A DNA stretch of 24,394 bases from Saccoglossus kowalevskii (taxonomy: Eukaryota; Hemichordata; Enteropneusta; Harrimaniidae). The notes under the pieces were generated by a model, which was given only the letters and a program-made list of their open reading frames with translations, did not search any database and was not told the DNA's origin. A program made the position numbers and the translations under genes. Where the stretch lies: NCBI RefSeq assembly GCF_000003605.2, contig NW_003137329.1, forward strand, positions 500,588-524,981. Direction: 5' to 3'. Positions 1-10,000 of the stretch are shown piece by piece. Every line of letters starts with the position of its first letter. The first letter of the stretch is position 1.

Positions 1-2001
1 TTTGTACTATGAATAGATTCACCTCTAACTCGCAGTCCCGTATTTCTGAAATGTTACACTTACCAATGGTAATACATTGTAGTCAATTTTACTGGTATCC
101 TATCTGTAACGCATACAAGGTCAGTAAATTGGTGTCACAGTCCATATCTCACATACAAACAGTGTTCCCAGCTCTACTACTAAGGTATTGTACAGTCACA
201 CCCAAAGAATAGATCTTAATTCAGCCGTTTAATTTGCCCATTACACAGGGTCTTTTCCATCATAGACCATAAAATGGACAACTGATGTGTACAGAGGATT
301 CAACCAGCCTTTATTGAAGTTTTAACGTTTGTTTGATTTTGAAACTGCTTGACCTTACACATAGGTACTAAAGTTACACAGCCAAGTTCAATGCTGTCAA
401 TAAAAGGGTGAACTTCATTTATTCAAAATCTCCTCTTCCAGTGGGAATCCTCAGCTCCCACCAATAATAGACTCTTCCAAAAGCTTTAGAAGACAATATC
501 ACACATACAGAATACCAGATAATGTTATTTTTAACTGGTGCCCTACTTAAATAATGTGCTTAGTGATTTGAGAAAGATCTGTCATTTAATACTTATGTTA
601 ATTAATTAAAAGGCAGCCTGTCAACCCCTAGGAGCTCACCCTAGAACATCAGTGTCTACTAATTTGTTAATTTGTTTTTCCTTTTAAAATTTAATCCACT
701 ATCAACTTCAGTTCCATTTATAGTCTGCTATTTTCCACATGTTACAAAAATTTTAATTTTTTTCATCAAAAACTAGAATCAATGTCACATTTTATCTGTT
801 CGGCCCAAAATTAAGATTGAATTCAGTGAAATTTACAGAAAATGTGTACCTGAATCTACAACTTTACCTGAATTTAAGCAAAAAAAATCTCAAAGAGTTA
901 AACTCAAATTTTTGCAAGTTTGTTCTGGAAATATGATACCTTTGTATGGACACTATAATTCACCTCACCAATGTTGGTGCAAAAGTTTTTATTCCATTAA
1001 TGTCTTTGATAATTTCAGTTAAAATGTATATACATGTATAACTTTCAATTGGTTATAGCTAGTACACGTCTTAGTCTTTTTTTTTTTTTTAAATATGGAA
1101 TAAATTATAGTGTTTATTTTGTCAAGTGATAAAAGGTTGGTTTTGGTATTTTAATGACAGTCAGTCTTGCTCTTTCAGAAACACATCTCCAACAGAAATA
1201 AACTAAGAACTAATTTTTTTGTTTACTGAATCATTAAAATATTAATTATTTAATTTTGACCATAGAAACACCTCTGTAATTTAGGTGAGCATATGTGCTA
1301 GTAATAGAGAAAATACAATATTAAGTTATTAGACCATGACCTGGGATAAAAACAAATTATGAATTAATATTTTCTGTGCATGACTAACTTGACCCATGCA
1401 ACTGATCTGATAAAACAACAAGCCACGCCCAGTCACTCTAAACAACATTTGGGAATTAATGTTAATTAGTAAAATAGGGGTGCCTATCCATGCATAAATT
1501 GTTAGCCACCATAAATGAATCAGCTGTAACCAGTATTTAAATCACATTTACTCCTATAGCAGACATTCCAAGGTTAATGAAATGACCTGAAATCTGATCC
1601 ATGTTTAAATACCACAGCCACCACCTGTGGAATCACTACCCTGTCTATGTGAAATATTATATTTCACAATTTAACATGAATTTTTGTTTTAATATATTGT
1701 AATAGTACATCAATTTTAAAATATTGTTATGAAATTTGTACTTGCTAAATAAATTTGGATTGAATACTAATGGACACCCATTGTATTTATGCATAATTTC
1801 TTTTTGTAACAGTCTTGAAAGGTTTCCTGTCAATATTTTTATTCCCTATATTGTTTATATTGTATACATGCATATTATCACATTTGTTTTATTAGAATTA
1901 CAAGAGCTCACATAAATGACAGGTGTCTATCGTGAAAATAAGTCGTATTTGTGATGATCCAGCATATAAAACATGCAACAATTGCCACGAATATTGGTTT
2001 A
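1..2001. other. AT-rich non-coding DNA
   Basis: I see no open frame with family resemblance, no RNA gene and no clear repeat here. If the divergent promoter near 5.2-5.7 kb drives a leftward gene, this would be its intron or 3' region, but I cannot place an exon with confidence. There are homopolymer T runs and scattered AATAAA hexamers (for example near 1748), which are expected by chance at this base composition. Confidence 0.5.
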
Positions 2002-2227
2002 CATGTGTTTTTATTGTAGATGTACTTTAATCAGAGATGCTCGACTACTGGAGATGTGTTTTTAGTGGAGATGCATTTCAAGCTGTGATGTGCTTCTAAT
2101 AGAGCAAATACAATATTTTTTTTGGAAATGTGTTTCTACTGAAAATGTGCTTTTACTGAAAATGTGCTTTTATTGGAGATGCATTTTTAGCGGAGATGAG
2201 ATTCTAATAGAGCAAATACAGTATTTA
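2002..2227. repeat. degenerate ~17-bp minisatellite with a 19-bp motif repeated
   Basis: The stretch is built from variants of GGAGATGTGTTTTTAGTG and ACTGAAAATGTGCTTTT in tandem, about 17 bp per unit. The 19-mer TTCTAATAGAGCAAATACA occurs exactly twice, at 2094-2112 and 2202-2220, 108 bp apart. The same motif, with one mismatch over 17 bp, forms the inverted ends of the foldback element at 12133-12271, whose interior also has a TCTACTGAAAACG segment like the units here. I infer that this is an expanded or rearranged relative of that element. Confidence 0.65.
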
Positions 2228-4830
2228 GTTTTTTATTCTGCCAAGTAATTCAACCCTTCAACATCAATATCATTTTCACTTTTCACAAAAAAAGCTGGCA
2301 TAATTTTTCCCACAATTCCCTTGAAATGTTGATCAATCCCTACAAGCAATGGAAATGCAACTGAGAAATTATATACACTGTAAGAATTTATATAATGTTG
2401 ACCCACATTTTTTTCCCCCAGTGGACGAGAAAAAAATAGAGAATCTGAATATCATATTGTAGATACTAACTGTCAACTATAGGCTGACTTTTTTGATCAT
2501 TTACTTCATAGTTTATTTATTGTCTAGTATTCCAGGCAACAGCTGTGGATGTTTTTTTTAATGTCAGGAAATCCTGCAAAAAATATATTTCAAGTGAGGT
2601 GTGTTTTTGAACACATGTAAATTCAACCACATGTATATGTTTGTCACTACTACCTGATTTGAGGAAAACTATTCAAATTGATATAATAATTATCAATGAC
2701 CTTTTCCCAATTGTCATTAAATTTCAAAGTCAATGTGATAAGACAGAAATCCCTGCTCCAGAAATTGCCAGGATGTATTACCTTTAGGGGTCAAAGGTCA
2801 TAAGGGTGTTTGAATACTTATCCATGCATGACCAAAATGTTTACAACCAAAACTTTCATGCATGAAATAGGTTTTCCCAGAATTCTATCACACAAACTGG
2901 CAGAATAAGTCTGTAATCTACAGCTCCAGAAATATATTCCAGCAGATTGAGTGGCAAATATTGATAGAAATTTACAATGACAGTGAAAAGGTCATGATTA
3001 GGTCAATGAACTTTTTGGGTATAAAATAACAGAAGGGCAAAAAGATGTCTACATGTAGATGGCATATGCCCTATGCTGAGAAAATGTATCATTTTGGCAA
3101 GTAAAAACAAAGTATTGGGCCATAAAATGTCAACTTTCCACTAGCAAGAGGCACAATGAGGCAGATATTGTCAATGATAGGTGAATCTTCTATATTAATG
3201 GCAATTGGAATGAAATATTGAGGCCTGCATGGATAAATTGACTGGGTGAGCTAAATACTGACTACATGTACTTAACACAGTTTTGCAACATCATCTTATC
3301 TATACCATATGACCTTTTCACCTCTATTGAACACTTTCAGTTGTGCATTTCACAGTCAGCAACATTTAAATACCCAATAGATATAATTTTTCAGTAATTT
3401 TCTAGAAATTCAGTTATTTTAGATCAAAACAAGCATGTGATGTCATTTATATCTTTTGATTTTGTCAAATTTTCAATCGATGTCTTGTATGGAATCTGTC
3501 ATGATATATTGAATGGGACTACTTATTATGTGGAAGGTGACAAAGTTGACAATGGTTGTGAAAGGGTTAATCAAACACAATTGGTAAGCACACATGTTGT
3601 GTCGTTATTTTTGACATAGATATTACAATATGCAAACGCAGGTGAATACCTATAGAATGACATCATGTCTTTGCACATTGAAAACTTTCACACTGACTAT
3701 AATGGTAATCTACACTGACCGATACTCTGATTTGATATATGAACAAAGTAACAACCGAACACCCCAACTACATCTACATAAATAAATATAGTGATGAATT
3801 GTCTTGCTTTGTTTCTGCACTACATTGTATTACCCAATTCATAATTATAATTTAATTATTTACTACTACTAACAACCAGCAATTTAACTAGTAACTACTA
3901 CTAGTTTCTGGTAAGCCAACATTGCATAGATTGTGCTTGCCATTCCATATTATTTTTCAGTCAAAATTGAAAGTGGACATTGAAGGGTGCTGCACTGCTC
4001 ACTTCCCGTTTCTAGCTATATGCTAGACAAATTATTCACATACAAATGTTGGTCTGTATGCATAACATCATGCATTATTAAATTTCATTTGCAAAATATT
4101 TTTTTATAATAGAATTGAGCAGCATGCAAGATGAATTTAAATGAACCAGAAAAAAAAAAAAACATTTCTATATGGCTTAAATATTACTATTACCCTAGTA
4201 CTAAACTACATATAGTAATTAAATATGACTACTCAACTAAATCTACACTAAATCGATTCAGTCTACCCAACCATATCACTCGTAAATATTTAACAAAATT
4301 CAGGTAATGGTATTTAATTCCAATGAACATTGGTACTAAAAAAAGGGGGGGGGGGGTCAATATGACTCTTTGCTGCAATCGCATGCCTGCTCCACACCCA
4401 GATTCTACATAATTTGTGAATAATGAATATGCCTCTTAACAGACCAGTTGTGGTAATTTCATATCATAATCATATCATAAAAAAATTAGTACAGCTACAT
4501 GTAGGCTAGTATACCAAATATTCTCAAAGAAATAAATTATGAAAAATTATCATGCATCATGTCTACTTTCAACAGCACTGGACAACAGCAAAGACAAATT
4601 ATAAATCTCAGATACTCGTATACTGAAGTTGGAAATTCCAACACACAGCAATATTTATAATAAATTTGGAATAATTAATATTACACATATATATCAGTCC
4701 AGATATTTATCCACATTTCAGTTTGCAGAAGTCAATTTTAAAATAGATAGCCCCGGAAATATAAAATTACCCATAGAATTATTTCTACACAACGTATGTA
4801 CGTATATATACTATACTATATATATCTAGC
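2228..4830. other. AT-rich non-coding DNA
   Basis: No coding region or RNA gene can be supported. Open frames at 3437-3619 and 4629-4829 have no recognisable domain and the composition of the surrounding DNA. A homopolymer G12 lies at 4345-4356 directly after an A run, and an A12 run lies near 4151-4162. Confidence 0.5.
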
Positions 4831-5202
4831 TCATTAGCATTGTCGGTGAGTCATGCACAAGACGGGCGAACGTGTCTCATTTCCACAATAAAAATGTAAC
4901 GTATTCCAAATAATATTATTTTGACTGGTATTCATCATTATGTAATGTCGCATCGGCAAAGGTGGACCTTTTTTCAATATGTGTCTGTTTCAAAACCAAG
5001 AACTCTTCAGACATTTAATCGTCCGTGTCGACCTGCGGACTGCCAGATTCAGTAGACGGCGGGATCAGATCACTTCAATGGGTGGATTTCTTTTGCTCGC
5101 GAGTATCCCATCACTTCGATGCCATGTTCTGCCGTTAAAAATCGACTGATATGCCACTTCGGCAAAGGTGTAATGTTCATAAACATCGAAATATGTTCTT
5201 AC

Positions 5203-5319
5203 CTTGAATTGTTCATGTTTCTCAGTTTATACGCGAGAAACAAATCAGCTGACACGGACGAAAGATTCAATACCCTATCTGCCCGTACATCGTTTTATAT
5301 TCTTTCCCATCCGCTGTAA
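5203..5319 (-). other. putative first exon of an unidentified leftward gene
   Basis: On the minus strand the sequence runs from the ETS sites to a consensus splice donor, TTCAAG followed by GTAAGAAC. The exon would end at 5203 and the donor GT is the complement of 5201-5202. An ATG lies 14 bases before the donor (complement of CAT at 5214-5216), so the exon could encode only a few residues or be 5' UTR. The right boundary is a guess set just below the ETS sites. I found no following exon in 1-5200, so the first intron would have to be long. It could equally be chance. Confidence 0.25.
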
Positions 5320-5342
5320 ACCGGAAATAAAATACCGGAAGT
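5320..5342 (+). promoter_or_regulatory. tandem ETS-family binding motifs
   Basis: ACCGGAAAT (5320-5328) and ACCGGAAGT (5334-5342) lie 14 bp apart in the same orientation. ACCGGAAGT is the classical high-affinity ETS/GABPA motif, common in TATA-less and bidirectional animal promoters. The location between two outward-facing donors supports a core-promoter role. Binding is inferred. Confidence 0.45.
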
Positions 5343-5592
5343 AGATTACATATTCATTATTAGCGCGTTCGTTTTTATTGTTTTAGAAAAAAAGAAAATT
5401 GTTTTCTTTGAATATTTAAAATAATTGAAAATGAGATGAAGAATGTGATTTGTTTGCTCGCGTAAGGTGTATTTAACACTCTTACAAATAATGATAAAAA
5501 AACAAATAGTCAGAAGAAACTCAATGTCGTCATTTCTTTTCTCCAGTAATGCAACATGGATATTGGAGTAAAGACTAACCGAACTGTCAACC

Positions 5593-5605
5593 GTCGCCTA
5601 ACAAC
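5593..5605 (+). promoter_or_regulatory. candidate RFX X-box
   Basis: GTCGCC-T-AACAAC fits the degenerate X-box consensus RYYNYY N(1-3) RRNRAC with a 1-nt spacer. RFX factors bind such sites in promoters of ciliary genes, and KIF9 is a motile-cilium kinesin. The site is about 115 bp upstream of the probable 5' UTR splice donor, where a proximal promoter would be expected. A consensus this loose recurs by chance roughly once per kilobase, so position is the main support. Confidence 0.4.
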
Positions 5606-5721
5606 GGAGCGCTTTGAAAACAAATCTTGCGGGTATCTGCCTCCTTCTCTGTCTTTTGACAACTTCCGTCCAGATCGCGACGATTTTTTTTATCTGGCTA
5701 GTGGGATAGAATAATAAGTGG
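5606..5721 (+). other. kif9: probable 5' UTR exon of kif9 (start not resolved)
   Basis: A strong donor, GTGG followed by GTAAGTTAC, begins at 5722. The coding exon of kif9 is preceded by a splice acceptor rather than continuous leader, so at least one upstream non-coding exon must exist. This donor in CpG-rich DNA just downstream of the X-box-like site is the best candidate I see. The left edge is arbitrary. A weaker alternative donor, GC followed by GTAAGG, occurs near 5462. Confidence 0.35.
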
Positions 5722-6872
5722 GTAAGTTACCTTGTCGTAGCGTTTTATCCCGTGTCGATAACTCTCGTACTGGCAAAAGTAGGGTAAATCGTTAGCGTTG
5801 TTGTTCTGTTTTGGGTACACGCAGAAAATTGGGTCAAGTTACAACGACGAGAGCGGAGTTCCCTGTCTCCGTTATTTAAAGTTTCACCTCGTCCCGTAGT
5901 GTTGTGGTTACCACACAAATCGTACACCATAGCCATTTAACCAAAAAATCTCTTTAAATTATCGGAAGGCATAGCACGACGGTGCATATTTGTGTTCGAA
6001 ATATTATTATATTACGTCCCATGTCCTTGGTTTATAGATGTGTGCAGTGTTGGTGTGGCGATACAATTTTGTATATTTTTTGTGTCCGCCATATTGGGGA
6101 AGATGTTTTAATCACAAAAAACCATGGACGTATGCAAAAAAACTGATTTCGCCATAAACTCTTACAACCCTGTACAAGAAAGCACTTTTTCTGATATGAA
6201 AAATCAGAGAAGAAAATTAATAATGAATAGTACTGACAGAGTAATTTGGATTTTCAGCACTCAAGTGACTGTAAGAACCACGAGGACAGAGGTAGCCTAT
6301 TTAGCACAGTGTTACACTGCATTTTGTTGTTCTAAGAAAAAGTCTGTTTGAGAGTCACTTCGGAGAGTTACAATTGGCATAGTCGTATATCCCGGTACTG
6401 TACATACCCACAGCCACCAATTCAAAATGAAGACAGATCGCTGCCTGTGATGTTGATACTTTCTACAGCACATGTTACATTGATAAATTCTCATTATGAA
6501 GAAATAATAGAGATTGAATCAGGCTTGAACTTCACAAGGGCATCAAAGGCATTTTCCTTGATTCCTAAGAAAAAATATATTATTTAAATATGCCATTTTG
6601 TCAAATTTTGTTTTGAAATTTGGTGCCCCCTCATCTCTTTACGACTTGTATTAGTTCTAACAAAAAAGTGCAAGGAAATTGACAACTTATTTTTTGCATC
6701 TTCATCACAAATAGGACCTACTCTTGTCCCAAAATGAGCATCTCTCAAATATTTGAAATCTGATAAGCAAGATATATGATTAATAATTAATACTTTACCC
6801 GAAATTACTGACTGACCTCATATTCAGGACTTAAATGTTTTTAACAATTATAAATGTGTTTTTTTTAATCAG
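5722..6872 (+). other. probable 5' UTR intron of kif9
   Basis: No coding segment with family resemblance is visible. A YY1-like GCCATATTG lies at 6088-6096 in CpG-containing sequence, so an alternative start site near 6.1 kb is possible. The 75-codon frame at 6124-6351 starts in a good Kozak context (ACCATGG) but resembles no family I know. The intron would end in a pyrimidine-rich tract followed by tandem acceptors TCAG-CAG at 6869-6875. Confidence 0.35.
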
Positions 6873-6897
6873 CAGGTGAATAACAAGTACAGCCATC

Positions 6898-7017
6898 ATG
6901 TCAGGGATATCAAGTGCTGACGGTAGGAATAGAAAAAACAGAGTACATGTCTATGCTCGTACACGACCCACTGCTAATTTTGCTCATGATATGCTCAATT
7001 TCAGACCAGATGGCAAG
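6898..7017 (+). CDS. kif9: kif9 coding exon 1 (residues 1-40)
   Basis: This exon encodes the N-terminal cover segment and first motor strand, with RVHVYARTRPT as the usual kinesin start (human KIF9 has KVHAFVRVKPT). FAHDM follows, matching FAHEM in human. It ends phase 0 at AAG before donor GTGAGA. The upstream in-frame stop at 6877-6879 excludes a longer protein from this exon. Confidence 0.95.
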
Positions 7018-10000
7018 GTGAGATATTCCTATATGCTTTGACAGTGACTTTGAGTGCCCTATTTATTTCATCACTACAGCTGCCTTAATAGCCTGTGGCT
7101 TCTCTACTGTCGCTGTCACATTTGTTTGTAAAACATTTTAAACGATAAATTTTGTGAAAGAAATCGATATGTTATATGCATCTGCATTGTCTTATCATTA
7201 TAACACTAAAAAAATGTCATACAAATTCAGTTGAGGACAAACAACATTTTATCCTAGATTGTGAATTTCTCGATAAAGAAAAAGGGGAGCTGTTCCAAGA
7301 AATAGGAATTAAAAATAAACTAAATAAAACAGACAATTTCATTAAAATAATGACGTGCTTCATACCCCTGGCAAAGTTTCTAAATAAGACAAAACAGAAA
7401 TCAGGTATATGATAGCTATCACCTCTACATTGGGAGAATCCTGTAACTATCATTAATTTGTTTTTTTCTTTTAAGCTTTTATCATCTTTTAATTTTAATC
7501 TTATAGTTTAGCTACTGTATTTTGTTGCAAAGGAGTTACAAAAAATAATTTTAAAAAATGTCAAGACAAGACAAATTAAGTTGTCCGTTACTTTAACATA
7601 TGAAGGAGGTTGTGTCTGTTCAGTGAAGTACTGTAAAGGGGTTAATTATTCACTGGGTTTTAATTTGGCTTTTTTCGCTGACTGGAAAATGCGCTAAATT
7701 GAAACCCAGTGAATATGTGAAATTGAGCATAGAACACATTATCCAAATGATAAAACCGTGAATTTTAAACCCACTAAATATGCCTGAAACGCTAAATCAG
7801 TGAAATTTAAACCCAGTGAAAATTAGTCATTTTACAGTAACTTGGCCTGTCTATTTAATAAATATAGTTTACTGAATGCCCTGTGCACAAAATTCTACAA
7901 AATAAATGAAAAAAAAATAAGAGGTTAGCTGAAAACATATTGTGTTAATTGATTGTCCCCACAATCTGACTAGATCTAGTAGTAGTCAAGGTGGAATATT
8001 ACAGCACTATTATTAGGCATAATAAAAGATGGGAGTCTTGGGTCCTTGTATACAGGTGTCTGACTGATAATTGTTTGAATTGACTCTGCTGTTATCTGTG
8101 CATTGTCACAGCTATTTTATATGACTACAATCTGCAAACTACTGAGTATTTCATTTACAAGATTCATTTGAACTTTTTTATCAATATGACCATAAATATG
8201 TAAAATCCGAGATACAATAGTCTCAAGGTTATAGTACAATATGTCCATTCACTTCCTCCCTGACAATAAAAAGACAGTGTTTTCTCACCGTTGCAAAGTA
8301 GGTGTGAAGGACCATTGCTTGTCTAACTGAAGGCTTTGTGTTCTGATTTGAGTAACTGTATTCGTTGTCTTTGTTCTTTTTTAAGTTGTTTGGTTTTAGT
8401 GTTTACACTTGATGACATTATCGGTATTTTTTTTTGGGGGGGGGGGGGATAACATAATCCTCAACAAGATTGTAAATACTAGTAAACTGGGATTGTCTCT
8501 TCATTATCTAAATTACAGTTTATCTTTAGACAAAATGTTTTTGTTTTTTTAAATAATCATAACTGCATTAATAGATTAATGTAATCTGCTGGTGCGTTAA
8601 CAAAACAACACCTGTAATGAGATAATGACAACAATTTGAACTTGCAAACATTACATTGTTTCATTGAATAACAATAATTTTCTGTTATCTCTTTAGACAA
8701 TTGACATTCATGGCCGAAAGGACACAAAGCGAGGAGTCGTCAATAACCAATTATTGGACTGGCACTTCAAAGTGGATGGAATTCTTCACAACGCCAGCCA
8801 AGATGAAGTCTATGAGAATGTAGCATCCAGGATGGTAAACAATTTGTTAGAAGGATACAATGGAACATTGATGTGTTACGGACAGACAGGTGCAGGCAAG
8901 ACATTTACCATGACAGGAGCCACTGAGAACTATAAACACAGAGGACTTATACCTCGATCATTGGCTCAGGTAAGGGTTTAAACCATAATCTATTTGCTTC
9001 AACAGAAGGGTACATGAACTAAAAATTAAATTTAGTGAACACTGGTTCATTAAAAATATGATTTAGTTTTACCTTAGACTCACCTTCTTATCACATGCAC
9101 CACTAAAAGAAAAAAATAAGAAATAACGATACATGTATCCATACTTGTGGCCAAACAATTGCTAGCTTCAATGGTAGAATTGTGTAATATTATATTATAG
9201 TAAAATTTAAAAAAATTCTTTTATTTTTGTTGTTTTGTATTTTGTGACAGTGGTATTCAAACTTCAAACTCAAATATGATATGTCTATTACATTTGTAAT
9301 ATGTTATTTTTACAGGTTTACAGGGAAGTTGAAGACAGATCGGAACATGCCATCACCGTCCGCATATCTTACTTAGAAATTTACAATGAGACGATGTTTG
9401 ATTTGTTGTCCACTTTGCCAGAGTCCATCCAGTCTGTCCCACAGATGACCATTGTTGAGGATGACCAGGGTGGTGTCAGTGTCAAGGGTTTGTCTGTGCA
9501 TCTTGCAAATACAGAGGAAGAAGCTCTCAATTTGTTATTTGAGGTAATTAGGATACTTTGTTATTATCCTTTGGCTGGCAAGAGATGATGCGCCACATTG
9601 TCGGTTTGTATGTGCATTTCGTCATTTTCTTCATCATAATGATCAAACTTGTTGAGGGAAAATATTGCTACCAGTATATTGTAAGCTGCATCAGTTTTGT
9701 GAGAATTAAATATTCGCTAATTTTGCGAGTCACAGACTTGTGTGAAAATTGTCTTCACGAATGTCATCGAAATCATCGAATCCTGAAAATTAAATAGTTT
9801 ACAGTGTAATAAATCTAAATTTGAATCAGTGTGTAGCGTGAAATTAACTATTTTTCTCTTTTGATTCATTGTTCAGGGTGAAACAAACCGTGCTATCGCT
9901 GCTCATTCATTGAACAGTGTCTCGTCAAGATCTCATTGTATTTTCACCATCCATATTGAATCGCGATCCAGAACAGAATCAAATGCGAAGTATATTAAAT

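Larger units (their letters stand above)
4831..6010. promoter_or_regulatory. CpG-enriched putative divergent promoter
   Basis: CpG dinucleotides and GC-rich words (for example CGACCTGCGGACTG, GACGGCGGGATC and GCTCGCGAG) are clearly more frequent here than in the flanking DNA. The interval holds tandem ETS-like sites, an X-box-like site and splice donors pointing outward on both strands. In human, KIF9 is arranged head to head with KLHL18, so a bidirectional promoter upstream of kif9 is a reasonable inference. The leftward partner is not identifiable from this window. Confidence 0.5.
7018..8696 (+). other. kif9 intron 1 with LINE remnant and MITE
   Basis: This 1679-bp intron carries the LINE fragment at about 7185-7412, the TA-flanked MITE at 7629-7839 and a T9-G13 homopolymer pair at 8427-8448. 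The acceptor is TCTCTTTAG at 8688-8696. Nothing else recognisable is present. Confidence 0.85.

Noticed and set aside
71-110. Possible minus-strand micro-exon between TTACAG and GTAAGTG
   Set aside because: Only 40 nt, open in one frame, with no family match. The paired signals could arise by chance in AT-rich DNA.
5745-5936. 63-codon minus-strand frame in the CpG-rich interval
   Set aside because: Frames open easily in stop-poor CpG-rich DNA. No recognisable protein and no splice context.
6124-6351. 75-codon plus-strand frame with a good Kozak start
   Set aside because: No domain or homology recognised. It lies in the probable 5' UTR intron of kif9 and is compositionally like the flanks.
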